Shown piece after piece: positions 13,563 through 14,880 of a stretch of 14,880 bases of DNA. The notes under the pieces are model-generated. The model was not told the DNA's origin, did no database searches, and saw nothing but the letters and a program-made list of their open reading frames with translations. How positions within the stretch are numbered: the stretch's first letter is position 1; the number at the start of each line of letters is the position of its first letter. The translations under genes were made by a program, and so were the position numbers. Source of the stretch: Solirubrobacterales bacterium. Its GTDB lineage: Bacteria > Actinomycetota > Thermoleophilia > Solirubrobacterales > 70-9. The DNA lies in contig JASLIG010000080.1 in the NCBI GenBank assembly GCA_030152805.1, positions 1-14,880 of the forward strand. The letters run 5' to 3'.

Positions 13563-14326
13563 CCGAGCGCGGCAATCAGGGCGTTCAGCTCAGCGTCGAC
13601 CTCGCCTCCAAGCTTGACGACGGCATCGTCGTCATAGGGCGTCGGGCCCTTCGTGATGATCGCCAACCGACCGCCGCGTTCGAGCGTCAGGCCCGGCAGG
13701 CCAGCCACCGGGTAGACGGCGAGCGAGGAGCCGACGCAGAGCATCAGCTCGGCACCCCCGGCCAGCTCCTGCGCCCGCGCCATCGCCGCCTCGGGCAGCA
13801 GCTCGCCGAAGAGGACGACGTCGGGCTTGACCGGCCCGGCGCATGCGGCGCAGATCGCCACGCCGTCCGCGTCGAAGAGGCCATCCACCTCCTCGATGCC
13901 GTACGACGTCGCGCAGCGGCGGCAGGAGGAGGTCTCGATCGATCCGTGTACCTCGACCACTTCGCGGGAGCCGGCAGCGCCATGCAGACGATCGATGTTC
14001 TGCGTGATCACGCCCTCGATCAGGCCACGCCGCTCCAGCTCGGCAAGCGCCTCGTGCGCCGCGTTCGGCCGCTTGTCGCCAAGCGACTGAAAGCGCGGCC
14101 GGTAATAGGACCAGAAGCGGGCCGGGTCGCGCTCGAAGACGTCGATGTGGGCCACCTCCATCGGGTCGACGTTCGCCCAGAGACCGGTCTCGGGGGTGCG
14201 GAAGTCAGGGATGCCGGATGGAACCGAGATCCCTGCCCCCGTCAACGCAACCGTGCAGCCCGACTCGCGTAGGAGCCCTGCAAGTCGCTCCACGCTTGCC
14301 GTCGCCGTGGCTACCTGCCGCTCCAC
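13559..14326 (-). CDS. cobB: NAD-dependent protein deacylase, sirtuin (CobB/SIRT5 type)
   Basis: Removes acyl groups from protein lysines using NAD. Numbering from GTG 14326 (255 residues): GAGISVPSGIPDFR at 30-43, TQNIDRLHG at 108-116, and catalytic His128 in VEVHGSIE. Four zinc cysteines lie at 135, 138, 159 and 162 (two CxxC pairs), with GSS at 199-201. Tyr75 and Arg78 (YRPRF) fall exactly 12 residues before the PNAAH motif for Tyr75, matching human SIRT5 Tyr102/Arg105, which select succinyl and malonyl lysine. A desuccinylase role is thus inferred. The start is uncertain: GTG 14326 overlaps the upstream enoyl-CoA hydratase by 16 bases, while GTG 14293 would give 244 residues. Overlap with the hydratase suggests translational coupling in one operon. 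Confidence 0.93.
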   Translation of the reverse strand: MERQVATATASVERLAGLLRESGCTVALTGAGISVPSGIPDFRTPETGLWANVDPMEVAHIDVFERDPARFWSYYRPRFQSLGDKRPNAAHEALAELERRGLIEGVITQNIDRLHGAAGSREVVEVHGSIETSSCRRCATSYGIEEVDGLFDADGVAICAACAGPVKPDVVLFGELLPEAAMARAQELAGGAELMLCVGSSLAVYPVAGLPGLTLERGGRLAIITKGPTPYDDDAVVKLGGEVDAELNALIAALG

Positions 14327-14880
14327 TTCGGCGTGCGCTTGGCGAGGAAGGCGCCGATGCCCTCCTTGGCGTCCTCGCTGCGGAAGGCGGTGGCGAAGCC
14401 CTGCTTCTCTGCCTCGATCCCCTCGTCGAGGTCGCCGGCGTGCGAGACGTGCTTGATCTGTTCGATCGCCAGCGGCGCCTGGGCGGCCAGCTTGCGGCCC
14501 CACATCAGGGCGGTTTCGAACAGCTCGTGATCGGGGACGACGCGGTTGGCGAGGCCGGCTTCGAGCGCCTCGCCGGCGAGGATCGCATCGCCGATGAGAT
14601 TCATCTCCAGAGCCTTGTTGGGGCCGACGAGGCGCGGCAGGCGCTGGGTGCCGCCGAAGCCGGGGATGATCCCCAGCTTGATCTCGGGCTGGCCGAAGAC
14701 GGCCGCCTCGGCGCCGATCCGCACGTCGCAGGCCATCGCCACCTCGCAGCCGCCGCCGAAGGCGATCGCGTTGACGGCGGCGATCGTCGCCACCGGGGCC
14801 TGGCCGAAGTCGCGCAGCAGTGCGTGGGCGGTGTTGATCAACTCCTCGCCGCCCCCCTCGTCCATCTGGGTGAAGGCCTT
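14311..14880 (-). CDS. Enoyl-CoA hydratase / crotonase family, C-terminal part (runs off the window)
   Basis: Hydrates trans-2-enoyl-CoA in beta-oxidation or related acyl-CoA pathways, in the cytosol. About 189 C-terminal residues are present; the N-terminal part, including the first oxyanion-hole strand, lies beyond 14880. Seen: AVNAIAFGGGCEVAMACD with the first catalytic glutamate (rat mitochondrial Glu144), FGQPEIKLGIIPGFGGTQRLPR with the second (Glu164), and a C-terminal EKQGFATAFRSEDAKEGIGAFLAKR typical of hydratases. Both glutamates argue for a true hydratase rather than an isomerase or dehalogenase relative. The stop codon lies inside the start region of the sirtuin gene on the same strand, so the two probably share an mRNA. 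The exact substrate (fatty acyl, crotonyl or other) is unknown. Confidence 0.92.
   Translation of the reverse strand, partial: KAFTQMDEGGGEELINTAHALLRDFGQAPVATIAAVNAIAFGGGCEVAMACDVRIGAEAAVFGQPEIKLGIIPGFGGTQRLPRLVGPNKALEMNLIGDAILAGEALEAGLANRVVPDHELFETALMWGRKLAAQAPLAIEQIKHVSHAGDLDEGIEAEKQGFATAFRSEDAKEGIGAFLAKRTPKWSGR

Overview
The window is a dense, GC-rich stretch of bacterial chromosome. Third codon positions are mostly G or C, and several genes use GTG or TTG starts. The gene content (tilS-hpt-ftsH block, a class III cyclase with an N-terminal helix-turn-helix, a Ca-binding secreted transglycosylase, a degenerate universal stress protein) suggests an actinobacterium. A deep-branching Thermoleophilia / Solirubrobacterales-type lineage is likely, but this is inferred from protein style only. 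I see no tRNA, rRNA, CRISPR array, IS element or phage gene, and no stretch above 300 bases lacks a gene.

Layout. Positions 1-4117 (minus strand) hold a co-directional run, in transcription order: glnB (PII), a MerR-HTH adenylate cyclase, tilS, hpt and the first third of ftsH. GC-rich hairpins lie between glnB and the cyclase and between the cyclase and tilS; the second encloses the tilS start codon. Positions 4253-4924 (+) encode a nucleoside phosphorylase and 4934-5272 (-) a small coiled-coil, phasin-like protein. Positions 5495-7801 (+) encode a large secreted cell-wall enzyme (transglycosylase, dead M23 domain, M15-like domain), followed by an unrecognised 289-residue protein with arginine clusters. 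A HAD phosphatase (-) and an unrecognised 148-residue protein (+) diverge from a tiny shared promoter near 9355. Next come a two-domain universal stress protein (-) and a divergent LysR regulator (+), with an AT-rich repeat-bearing spacer between them. A strong bidirectional terminator separates LysR from amtB (-). A small single-pass four-cysteine membrane protein (+), a SIRT5/CobB-type sirtuin (-) and the 3' part of an enoyl-CoA hydratase (-) complete the window.

How the genes may work together. Nitrogen sensing (PII) and ammonium uptake (AmtB) are both present but about 7.5 kb apart, whereas in most bacteria they are neighbours. This PII also lacks the T-loop tyrosine that is normally modified. 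Purine salvage is represented by hpt and the phosphorylase. The sirtuin overlaps the acyl-CoA gene upstream of it and carries the Tyr-x-x-Arg motif of desuccinylases, which fits removal of acyl marks derived from acyl-CoA.

The main cross-window observation is an initiation pattern. At least five genes without a Shine-Dalgarno sequence have a TANNNT -10-like hexamer 6 or 7 bases before the start codon, the geometry expected of leaderless transcripts. One such pair (HAD / 148-residue protein) appears to fire back-to-back from overlapping -10 hexamers built on CATATG. I found no clear new defence or mobile system; the window looks like core chromosome with some unusual domain architectures.
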